DNA of 64,000 nucleotides from Bugula neritina. Taxonomy: Eukaryota; Bryozoa; Gymnolaemata; Cheilostomatida; Bugulidae. The stretch lies in contig OZ037770.1 of the NCBI GenBank assembly GCA_964035545.1, positions 11,214,463-11,278,462 of the forward strand. The letters run 5' to 3'. A program made the position numbers and the translations under genes. Below, piece after piece: positions 25,601 through 56,047 of this stretch (positions are counted from its first letter, which is position 1; every line of letters begins with the position of its first letter). The notes below the pieces were generated by a model, which saw only the letters and a program-made list of their open reading frames with translations, was not told where the DNA came from and searched no databases.

Positions 25601-26618
25601 TTAATAAAGTTGAAACAAATGAAATTCCTAATTAAAGAATTTGTAATAATTGTAATACATATTTTGCATTTAAATAATATAGTTATAATATAATTTACAT
25701 GCATAAGGTGAGGCAATTCATTAAAATATATAAATAGTTTATAAATCTTTAACTTACTAAATCTGCATGTCCAGAATCTTCCAGCCATTTTCTTAGGACT
25801 TCTACCGGCTAAACAGTTGCTTGTAATCTGCTTCGGGGGAAATATCTTTCTAAACCATGAGTGTTACAATTATAAGCATGACTTTATTTGCTGTTGCTTT
25901 GTTCATTCTTTTATTGAAAAAGGAATAATAATAATGAAATATTGATTAAAGCAATACATATATTATACAAGCAACAAAAGGGTGAAGGACATGAATGGTT
26001 TAAAGCTGTTAATGATGTTTGAAACAATATCTGTAAAGAAATAGAAATAAACTTGAAACATTAAAGTGATATATAGATAAATTGCTATCTGTATTATTTA
26101 ATAATATTTGAGCAAGACTCTTTAATCTAGTAATATGTTGAACTTTACTCATAAATTGCATTTCTACAATTCTATAAGCAGATTGATTTTCAAGGATCAT
26201 AAGAACAGAAAAAGATTCACAAGTATATAAATTATCTGAAAAGCTAAAGTTTGAATGTTTCTTCATTGTTACGAGATGTGAATCTTAAAATTTGTACAAT
26301 AATCAAGTAAAATAGCAAATGATAAAAATAATCTTATGTTAATTAAAGTGGCCAAAACACACCAACAGTTACTCGTTAGAAATGTAAATTCAACTATCTT
26401 CAATCAATTAATATAATGCAAGTTCAAAATTAACCTTTTTACCTGGCAAATGTTTGTTTTGCAACTTTTTATTAAAGATATTTAAAACAAAATAACAATT
26501 TTTTTGCAATCAGAAAAAGGTTATAAATAGTTGGCTAATTTAACATTTTTATGCATTCATTATATATTGCGAATTTTAGTTGTACTCTATGTAATATATA
26601 TTATGTTATATTTCGAAT
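22642..26618. repeat. Tandem lectin unit 3, truncated on the right
   Basis: Third direct repeat. It stops about 300 bases short of the full unit, within the sequence following TATTATGTTATATTT at about 26600, and is joined there to GPCR block B. Confidence 0.88.
23940..25788 (-). CDS. Secreted PAN + fucolectin-like (FTP) protein, unit 3
   Basis: Exons (minus): 25758-25788, 25134-25442, 24664-24873, 23940-24175; 261 aa. All splice sites are canonical. Same architecture as the unit 1 gene: signal peptide, PAN/apple domain with six Cys, then the FTP domain. Substitutions relative to unit 1 include a conservative change in the signal peptide, TYDW for TYGW in the PAN domain and KPARQSS at the FTP start. 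The last exon reads VALVEEDIEF where unit 1 has VAMVEEDIEF. As in the other copies the RxDCCxxR sugar-binding block is absent. Confidence 0.85.
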
Positions 26619-27694
26619 TGGTTAACCAGAGCATATTAGATGTAGCACCAAGTTGATGCAAGGCACTTTTACAATGCCAATATCAAGCAAATTGGTGATG
26701 GTAGATAGAACAACTTGCCACGTTATACTGATGTAAGACTGTAGAACAGAGTGGGGGAAGTTAAATTTAGCACAATGGACCAGCAGTGTGCCTCGGTTGT
26801 TGTACTAATGCTATAGGCAAAGGCATACAAATTCAAGTGGCTGAAGAGATTGTGCTGACAATGGCAGCAATTCCTAAGATGCGGAACAATGCTGTTGATA
26901 AGTTTATTCAGGAAAATACCAAGGCCTTTTAAACATAAAGTAATAAATGATAAAATTAGTACAGCGAGTTGAAAGTTATCCACTCTTGATAATTAGACAT
27001 GCAAGAGAAGACAATTACTAATATGCACAATTATTAACATCAATAGTATTATAATATTATGTAATATGATGGTTTATTGTCATCAGAGCGGAAGATTGCA
27101 ATCTATCAACAATAATGAGGCCAAGTGGTTATTAAGGTATATTATACTACAACTTTTGCATTTTAAAATAGTAGTTCATCATTGGCAGTCAAACAGTTAG
27201 GCTCTGGTTATGTATTAATGTTGTTTTATTCATGTCAGTTTTATAGTTAGCAAGCATTGAGTTTTTGTGAATTAGTTATAACATATAATGCTATGAGTAC
27301 AATTTTACCCAAATATTTTAGCAAAAACGTGTGCACAAAGCGCAATGGCTGGAAGCTTCAAATGGCAGCGTTGGAGTAGAGTTAGGTTGAAGTTTTGTAA
27401 CAGCTGTTTATAAATAGAAAATATTGCAATACATCACAGAGACTAAATTTATTGACAAAAATAAGTATCAAAACAAAACATATAAAATTACGTTTTGCTA
27501 ATTTTTAGTTTTGAACTACGACAAATTCAATATAAAAGATGATCACTGAATAACAAAATTTATAAGCGACAACACATTTAATAATTTTCAAACTGCACGG
27601 CAAAATATTGCAAAAGTTTAGTGTGAACTGATACTCTTCTGTTTATACAGGACGTGATGTATGATCAACAATTTCCTCTGTTGGTAGAGACAAT

Positions 27695-28621
27695 TTAGGC
27701 TGGTTGTATCCTGACTTTCTTAACTCGAAGTAGTCTCATGATGTGGGATCTGTAGCCAGGAGTCATCACGATGTATACAATAATGTTTAAAGTACCATAA
27801 ATAGCTTGGTAATAAATAGATATCCACCTGGTCACAATAGTCAGTCTCCTTGGCAAAGCTTCAATTACATCGAAGACAACTGCTAGAAAAGTTGGAACAT
27901 ATAGCAAGTAAAACGTAACACAAATAGTTAAAATGTATTGAGCTGATCTTTTCACCATTAACTCATCTGCTCCAGCTGTGTTCCTTTGTTGCATTCTTCT
28001 AAGTTCTTTCCAAGTTTTGAATAGCAGAATCACACACGTTGTTAAAGTTATTGTTATGGAGCTTGCAAACACTACATCAGTTTGAACATTGAAATCAATT
28101 GGCATGGATCCAAAGACGCTAAAACAGTAGCTCCTAGTGTCAGAGGCTAAGAAAGCAGCCATTACAATAAAACTAACTATCCAGATTGCTCCAAGAAAAG
28201 CTCCTAAGTTGTTAAGCACTTTGTCTGTCTGTACATTGAATGGTCGGCATATGGAAACATATCTTTCATAGCTACCAGTTACCAAGATGAGATTTCGAGC
28301 CAAGTATGTGGCAAAACCAAGTATGTTGATTATCACTTGATACACTAGTACCTCTTTATCGAAGAGTTTTACCACAAGCCTGTTCAGATCACAGCTAACA
28401 AGTAAAGTAAAGATTGTACCTGTGGCTATGTCTGAAATCCCAATGTTAACTACGACCCAAAAATACCCATTTCTCTTTGACTTGTCCAAAGTTTTCAGCA
28501 CAATCAAGTTTAGAATGTTGCATACAACACTAAACATGTTGAGTACCATTGAGGTTGTAGGAATAGTTGAATCAGCACAGAGTTCTGTTACATCGTCACA
28601 CAGGAAACTGTTGTTCTCCAT
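27695..28621 (-). CDS. Class A (rhodopsin-like) GPCR, copy B
   Basis: Single coding exon, 308 aa from MENNSF, with the same length as copy A and no gaps between them. The TM2 Asp, TM3 ERY, TM6 Pro and TM7 LNIIVY are all kept, so both copies look functional. Changes relative to copy A cluster in TM4 (AVSLAT to AAFLAS), extracellular loop 2/TM5 (PIEFNTQ to PIDFNVQ) and the third loop (MRQRNTAGPDDLIV to MQQRNTAGADELMV). The first two flank the ligand pocket and the third contacts G protein, so the receptors may differ in ligand or coupling; that is inference. Confidence 0.87.
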   Translation of the reverse strand: MENNSFLCDDVTELCADSTIPTTSMVLNMFSVVCNILNLIVLKTLDKSKRNGYFWVVVNIGISDIATGTIFTLLVSCDLNRLVVKLFDKEVLVYQVIINILGFATYLARNLILVTGSYERYVSICRPFNVQTDKVLNNLGAFLGAIWIVSFIVMAAFLASDTRSYCFSVFGSMPIDFNVQTDVVFASSITITLTTCVILLFKTWKELRRMQQRNTAGADELMVKRSAQYILTICVTFYLLYVPTFLAVVFDVIEALPRRLTIVTRWISIYYQAIYGTLNIIVYIVMTPGYRSHIMRLLRVKKVRIQPA

Positions 28622-29334
28622 CTTCTTGCTGCTAGTTTTTAGGAGTATCAAGTATACAATTTCTGAAAGATTTTATTTCGAGCAGCTTACAAGTTCAAGG
28701 TGTTTCAGCTTGAAGTCAGTTCATCAAATATAATGAAATAGTCAGAAATATATTGTATACTTTGAATAAGTAAAATTACTCAACTTGAGAGAAATGTTTT
28801 AAAATAATTAAAGTTAGAGAATCAATTTTTTGAGATTGTAAAGCTCACTGGAGGTCATGTACAGAAATGTTTTGTTTATTATATGTAGTAAGATTTTATA
28901 GTTTATATATAAGATATTAAGTTAACATAATATGTCGCCGTAGGTTGAAAATGTAATTAATATCATCACTATAATGGATAGCATAGACATGCAGTCATCT
29001 TCTGCTGGTATGTTCAAATCAATTATCTACATGTATGTTTCATTTTGATTTTGTAGAAGGCAAATAAGAGCTAGCCTGACAAACTTATGGTTACTCTCAA
29101 AAGTATGCTAATATACTTGAGGTACTAGAAGGTTGCATTTATGTGCATTCTTTATGTAGCGAAATGTTCCGAGACACAACTGTCTACCTATGATCAAGAA
29201 GTGGTGATGGGCTGTGTACTGACTTATTATACTGAGACTGTGAATTCTCCTTTCTAGCTTTCATATACATTGATGAATATTATCTAACTGACCCAAATTA
29301 AGTTTTTTGGTAAATTGGGCCAAGGATTTATTCA

Positions 29335-29457
29335 AATAGGACACAGGAGAAATTACGACTGAATGCTTTTCCTTACATCACCAACGGCGTTTGTCGGGGT
29401 TCAAACCCATGACTTTCGTGTTTATTAAGCAAACGCACCAACGCCCATAAACCATGG
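29335..29457 (-). mobile_element. SINE family 1 copy in GPCR block B
   Basis: Reverse-oriented relative of the SINE at 8321. On the minus strand it carries a weakened A box (ACCATGGTTTATGGGCG) and a B box (GGGTTTGAACC), followed by the part of the body containing the AAATTACGACTGAATGC (plus-strand) block. Confidence 0.65.
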
Positions 29458-29624
29458 TTATACTGATACCATACATATATACTGTGATACATATAATATG
29501 AGGTGATTATTAATACTTGTATGAATATTTTCTAACTGATCCAACATAAGTTGGGTAACGCAGCCATGATTGAATACTCAAGAACTTGCTGTATTAAACT
29601 ATATTTTATATTCCTATATATATA

Positions 29625-29870
29625 CTATTCAATGCTACATAAACTACTATATGCAAGTGCTTTGCTATGTTAGCTATATACACTACCATATCCATGTACT
29701 ATTCTATGCTATACACTACTATATACACAAGTGCTATATTCAATGCTATACATTATTACATACTAGTGCTATTCAACGCTATAATTATATTAATACATAC
29801 ACAAGTGCTATTCGATTCTATACACTACTATATATATATATATATATGTAAGTGCTTTGCTATGTCTCAT
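29625..29870 (+). repeat. Imperfect tandem repeat, copy B, ending in (TA)n
   Basis: Same CAAGTGCTATTCAATG-type unit as at 11645-11870, here ending in a TA run near 29829-29848. Not coding. Confidence 0.75.
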
Positions 29871-29930
29871 GTATCTGCAAATAATGCACTGTTTGTTGAT
29901 TACAGAGAGAGAGAATAAAGTATAGTTGGG

Positions 29931-31612
29931 TGTCATCAGAAAAAGGCGATGATTGAACATGACATATAGTGGATATGATGACCCGAGAAGTTGTCTTGCC
30001 ATGCTCACAAACCTCTGGTGGGATCACATATATTAAATTATGTGTGTGAAAATGTCTATAGTATAATATGTTTAATAATTAAAGATCTATTCAAAATGAT
30101 CAAAATAAGATTTTTTTTCAAGTGTAGCTGTCGATGTTGCGGAATCTACACATAAATCAGTGATGTCATCACATATAATGCTGCTGTTATCCATGACTCA
30201 AACTCGTCAAAAAAGACTAGACTCAATAATCTGTGTATAAGTATACCTACTTTACTCGTTTAACTAAAAACTTATAATTTTTACAGAAGATTTATATCGA
30301 TTTTGTGACAAGATGTTCAAGTAATACAAAGTAAATTATTATACTTTCAATAATTTAAAACCGAAATGCGGCAATCAGCCGTTATGCTATATTATTGGTT
30401 GAAACTGTTGTATTATATAACTTGCTATGCAGTACGTAGGTAATTGAGTTTTTGCAGAAAAGCAACACTTTTAGCATAAACGGCTCAACATATTAGTGCA
30501 TAATTTGAGCATTACCATGCAGCTGCATATATTAGGATGCTGACAGATATTATACTGCATCAGTCTTTCTCAACTATAATAGGCATTTATTTTCATATTG
30601 TTGTCAGCAAAGCAAAGAAAACTTTAACAAAGCAAAGTTTGAGTTTTAAGTCGTTGCTCAGCTATAAAGCCTAGGTCAACATAATTTAAAATTATTACCA
30701 AAATTTTAAGAAAATTTTCACTTACCAGGTTTAAATGTAAATCTGCTATACAAAATCTCACTTAGAATGGATGTGTGCATACACCTGATTGGTTAGTAGA
30801 TACTATTGTAAACCAATAGTATACTTGTATTTTTAGAAATATGTATTGTACACTTTTATGCGTTGAAGTATATTATATATGTTTCAAAGTACTTCTTCCT
30901 ACAACTTGAAGATATGTAAAAATAAGCAATTAATGTATAAATAATTCTGCTAAAAATGATGTAATAAAGCATTACTATAAAAACCCATTCTCTCCAGTAT
31001 TTTAAAATCTAGTACGTGCCAAACGAAATAATTTTGCATGAATGCTTTTCAGTATGTAAAAAATATTCATTTTAACAATCATTCTAGTAACTAGTAAATT
31101 ACTAACCTTACCAGTTAAGAATTTATAAGTTATGTGACATTGATCAAACAATGAGAAAGACATCATGTCATGACTCAATGTAGTTTAATTCGCTCTGCCT
31201 CAGAATACGGATGCGTCTATCTTTGATTCTGTAAAGTCTAGAATCAGTGTTTATGTAATTTACTTATCTCAGTATATCATACTGCTGTGACGAATTCTAC
31301 ACTTGCTGTTGAGTTTTGGTATATAGCTCAGCAACATAACTCAGTGAAGTTATCTCCCTCTCCTTGATATACATTTCTCTAATCAGGTTAGTCAAATCTG
31401 CACTTTAATCAATATTTTATCTTTTAATAGACTTTTTTGTATTTATTTATCAAAACTAGAAATACCTTGTGCTCCAACTGCTTAAATTTTTTGTACTCAA
31501 CTATTGGTCAGATTACATAATAGTAATATATCCATCAGGCTGCATAAACACTATTGATTCTTTCAACTTTGATTTTAAAACAAATTTTTCCATTACTTTT
31601 ATAGTCTTAGTG
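29931..31612. other. Spacer upstream of the RhoGAP gene
   Basis: AT-rich with no coding ORF that looks protein-like. It should contain the promoter and 5' UTR of the RhoGAP gene. A possible untranslated exon ending in a GT donor (CTAATCAG/GTTAGT) lies near 31384. Confidence 0.4.
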
Positions 31613-34579
31613 ATGGGTTTTCTTGGTAGAATTTTTATAAGAAGATCTCAAAAATCCTTTGCTGATGATGGAAGTGGTGAGGCGACAGTCAAAAAGTAAG
31701 TTTATCTTACAGACTATATACAGACTATCTTGCAGTATTTAGTTATTATATAAGCTCTAATTTCAACACAGCTTACTTTTGCTAGAGTTTGTATATATGA
31801 AGAATAAGTTAAAATAAATAAATAAATAAAAGTTTGGTTAATTCCCTTTAGATATATTCCTAAATATGTTACAAAAGTTGCTGTAAGCTTCTTACAAAAA
31901 CAGACAAACCCTGAACATTAAGTGATTTATTTTCAACAAAGCTTCCTTTTGTTGAAGTTTATATATAAAGGTTAGGCTACCATAAATGGATAAATAAAGG
32001 TTTGGTTGATTTCTATTTAGATATATTCATGAATATGTTGCAACAGTTGTTCAGCTTCTTACAAAAGCAGCATGCATAAAACAGATAGACCGTAAACATT
32101 GCATGATTTGAAAAACATGAAGGAAAAATAAATAAACCAGAACTTTATGAATTTATAAAATATTCTCTACCATTCTCTTTGCTTTTTATCTGCTGTTGTT
32201 TATTTATTTATATTTTTATTTAATGCATATTGTAACAACTAATTTGATAGAAAATTAAATAGATTTTTGTGTTTTAGGCTAGAGTTTGGGGTGCCTTTGA
32301 AGCACACTTTCAAAAACAATGAGGTCCCAGCTATACTTCTGGTAGGTATTTGTATTATACACATAAACTGTACAACACATACACTGACATATCTATATCT
32401 AGTACATTATACACATGGTTTATTCAATTTAAAACTAACCAAATTATATTGCAGAACATCTTCATTAAGATTGCCCTGAGTGGCATTGCACAAGTAGGGG
32501 TTTTCCGGCAACCCGGTAGCGCAGGTGAAGTACGTCGTCTGTCAGATGCCCTGTCAACAGGACAGAAGTTCGACCTTGAAAGTCTGTCTGTTCACACATT
32601 ATGTTCTGTAGTGAAGGTAGGATAGTTATTTATAAGTCATAATTTATTTTTAACCCTTTGAGAGCTCATCTTGTTAATTTATAACTATCCACAAAAATGA
32701 AAAATAAAACCAGTTTAAAATTAACACTCCATGGCTTGAGTCTTGAAAAAAAAGACATGAAAGCTTCAACTGGCTGCTACTACGACAGGTACTAATATTC
32801 AAGCTAAAAAGTGTACTTAGTTAACTTTTATCTAATTTTCATTTGCTATAAACGCCCATGAGCCATATTGGCAATGCAACAAAACAGTAACAATGCTGTA
32901 CAATGCTGGTGTAAGTCTGCTATATATAGTACAATTTGTTGGTGATATTATATTACATTACATTACAGAAGTTTCTTCTCTCCATACCTGGTGGCCTTCT
33001 TGGTAAAAAATTTGAAAAGAAATTTTTAACTGTTGTGAACACTAAAGAATCAGCAAAAAGGAAAGAGACAATCAACAAGTTAGTAGATTCAGTTATAAAT
33101 TATATAATTATATTTAAATTGTGTTAATTGCTGAACATCCTATAAAGTGCCATGCACGTCGAAAATTGGCTTCATTCACTTTCAGAGTATATTTTAAGCA
33201 AATGCATAACATGTCTCATTAAATATTTTCTTAATTTTTTTCTTTACCTTTCTGTATTTAAATCAAATTGTAATTTTACAGACTTCTCATGTCTCTCTCC
33301 AAGCCGGTCAGACAACTTCTGACGTTAATGGTGGGACTCGCATATCTTGTATGTAAGCGTCAAAACCTGCCATTTGAAAGTTTGGCTAAATCTATTGTGG
33401 GATCTTTGTTTGGGTGAGTGCCTATAATTTAATTTGATATCATAATTAACTTTTGTTTTATTTAATATGAAACCAATACAAATAAAAATTGTTTTTTGAA
33501 ATAATAGTTTATTAATTTATCTGTTAAAATATTCATAGCAGTTTAACAATTTGCATATACTGTATGCTACATCGATAATTTGAATAATTTAATAGGAACA
33601 GCAATAATGATCCTTGTAAAATCAAAAAAGCAGTTGAAGTAGTGGAGCTCCTAATGAACTATTTTCCACTCACCTCTGTGTTTGGTCTCGAGAATTTGAA
33701 TCAGTTTGCTGATCTGACACAGACAGGGTCTGTGAAGAATGATATGTTCCAGTTGACAGGATGTGATGATGGAGATGCTAAACCTATGAAGGTAGTTTAA
33801 CATTCTTTTTAATCTTGTTTTCTACATGTTCTCATATTATATAATATGAATCACATGCAACATATTGTTCAATGACTATAGAATCATCTTCATTCTAGCC
33901 TACTCTGCCATTCCATGAATTCATAAAGTTATATAATGAAGAAGCAGAAAAATGTATGATGAGAAATTTGAAGCGTCTGAGAAAAGTATGTTATGATTAT
34001 GCAAGTTCATGTCTGCCCAACTTTGCGGCTGTTTTTAAATTAAAGTATTGCAATAATACTTTACCCAAAACAAATTTATACGGTATTTTTTTAATTTCAA
34101 AACTGTCTATCATTATTAAACTTATTAAACTTTTTCACCAAATTAAATTATATCATAATTTTAGTTTTCTAGTTGCAATTTGTTATTGTGACCTGTTAAT
34201 TCCTATTCAGCTGCTGCATGTATTGTCTTTGAGTCTTCTAATTCTACTCATTCTACTATTCCATATTCTACTTCATGTTTTACTCTGTCTATTCCAGCGA
34301 TCTGATTGGTTCCTTGACCAATCAAAACAGTTTGCTGCATTACACCAACAAATAGTAGTAAAAGTAACCACCAGCTCTGATATTCTACCGTACAATCCTC
34401 CTAAACCAACCACCATCTCTGCCTCATCTCCTCTCTTAGAGAAATATCCACCTCCTCCATATCCCTTTACTCTCACCACAACCAACTCTGAACCTGTACT
34501 TCCTTCATATTTACAATTCACCTTTCCTGCTGATTTCCATGGTCCAACCAGGACTACCTCTGCACCAAGCTGCTTCTAA
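31613..34579 (+). CDS. Small RhoGAP-domain protein (TAGAP/ARHGAP20-like class)
   Basis: Exons: 31613-31695, 32278-32341, 32455-32616, 32969-33078, 33282-33413, 33596-33791, 33899-33985, 34298-34579; phases agree and give 371 aa. The RhoGAP domain spans about residues 29-190: LEFGVPL at the start, VGVFRQPGS with the predicted arginine finger Arg67, VVKKFLLSIPGGLLG (helix that contacts the GTPase), then LLTLMVGLAYLVCKR in the core. The spacing of GVFR and the xxIPG motif resembles TAGAP and ARHGAP20 more than classical p50RhoGAP. The Pro-rich tail (PYNPPKPTT, KYPPPPYPF) could bind SH3 domains. Exon 1 starts MGFLGRIFIRR, short and basic, a possible membrane-contact N-terminus. No other domain is seen. 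It would switch off Rho-family GTPases at the cortex. Confidence 0.83.
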
Positions 34580-35846
34580 CAATCTCACTACCTCATCTTT
34601 TGTGCTTCTCATACATACACCATCTTCCATAGTCTGTGTGTTATTATATTCTAAATTAGTGACCATTTTTGGACATTGACTGTTACATATTGTCATTCAT
34701 TACAAAAATTACTGTGATGATTAAAAAGGTTATTTTAAAACTTTAGCTCTTAATTATAACCTGTGTTATATTTAAATAATTTTGAGCCACAAATCCACAA
34801 TATTATTTTAAAATTTAAATCTTACCACCCAGTGCTTCAAGACATCTAATTGTTGCTAATTCTCATCATCTGTTCAACAAATATATTCATCGTATTTGCT
34901 CAAAGTTAGTTTGTGTTTTGTGTTGCGGTTGAATATTGTCAAAGATTTGAAAAGGGGATGTCAATCGCATGCTGAATGTGAATTTTTGTTGTATAATTGT
35001 TGTAAACTTATGCTGCAAATAAATTCATCCTGTGGGTAGTTATTAAGAGTTTAATGCTTGAACATCTGCCTCTTTGTAAGACAGAGAGAAAAGGGTATGT
35101 TAATAATTCCAGAGGTATATTGTTAGCTTGCAACACAAAAAGGGTCTAAGCCTGACCCCTTACAGAAGTGATAAAAAATACATGAGTATTATAAGGTTGA
35201 TTACTATTGAACTATACTAGGAAGCACTAAAGTCTATTTGCCTGCGGGGAGGCATTGTATCCTCATTATATATTCCTGCGCAGCATCTCCGTATTGGCCC
35301 TTCACATTACAGTGACTACAGTTGGTGGCCAATTTGGATTAATCAAACGAATAGCCAGAGGATTACATTACTGATGGCATGGTAGTAAAATTAGATAAAT
35401 TACCAAGTAGCACCCGAACTCCTTGAAGGATTTTTACAGCGGATGCCTAAATCCACCACAATATACAACTATTTATGCTATTCCAGACATGTAAAAGAAT
35501 AAAATGATTTATGCTTGAATATTAAGAACTAGACTTTTAAATTCATAACATAAACACTGAAAATGTTGTGAAGTTTATAAATATGTATATGTTGCTAGAT
35601 CTGTTTCATATTTAGACAAAACCATTCAAATCACAGCAACAGTAAAATAGAGAGGACTACAGAAATTTGTAAACTGAACTATAAGTGTTGCTGAAAAATA
35701 GAACCAGATTACAAAACACTGACTGGCAAGTCAATGTCATGTCCATCACTTTGAGATAGAAACATCAAAAAGAAACAACATAGGTTAACTTAATAAACTA
35801 ACTTTGAGAATCATAAAGAAAGTCAACTCCACAAACTTTGAAGAGA
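34580..35846. other. Convergent intergenic spacer between RhoGAP and ZNFX1
   Basis: Holds the 3' UTR of the RhoGAP gene (plus strand) and of the ZNFX1 gene (minus strand). AT-rich, no coding signal. The two genes are tail-to-tail, so their transcripts may overlap here. Confidence 0.6.
35018..35023 (+). terminator. Candidate polyadenylation signal of the RhoGAP gene
   Basis: AATAAA about 440 bases after the RhoGAP stop codon, followed by a GT-rich stretch (TGTGGGTAGT) at 35031. Hexamer plus downstream GU-rich element is the usual vertebrate and invertebrate arrangement. Confidence 0.5.

Positions 35847-56047
<20,201 letters not shown>

Larger units (their letters stand above)
26620..29930. 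repeat. Segmental duplication, copy B (GPCR block)
   Basis: Counterpart of 8665-12145, joined on its left directly to truncated lectin unit 3. It contains the second GPCR gene, a SINE at 29335-29457 and a repeat tract at 29625-29870. A short stretch (AATATTNTCTAACTGA) occurs on both sides of the SINE region, at about 29275 and 29525, which points to a local duplication with the insertion. The rest of 25789-27694 and 28622-29330 shows no coding signal. Confidence 0.85.

Noticed and set aside
34273-34521. Minus-strand Gly-rich ORF
   Set aside because: Antisense of the Pro-rich last exon of the RhoGAP gene.
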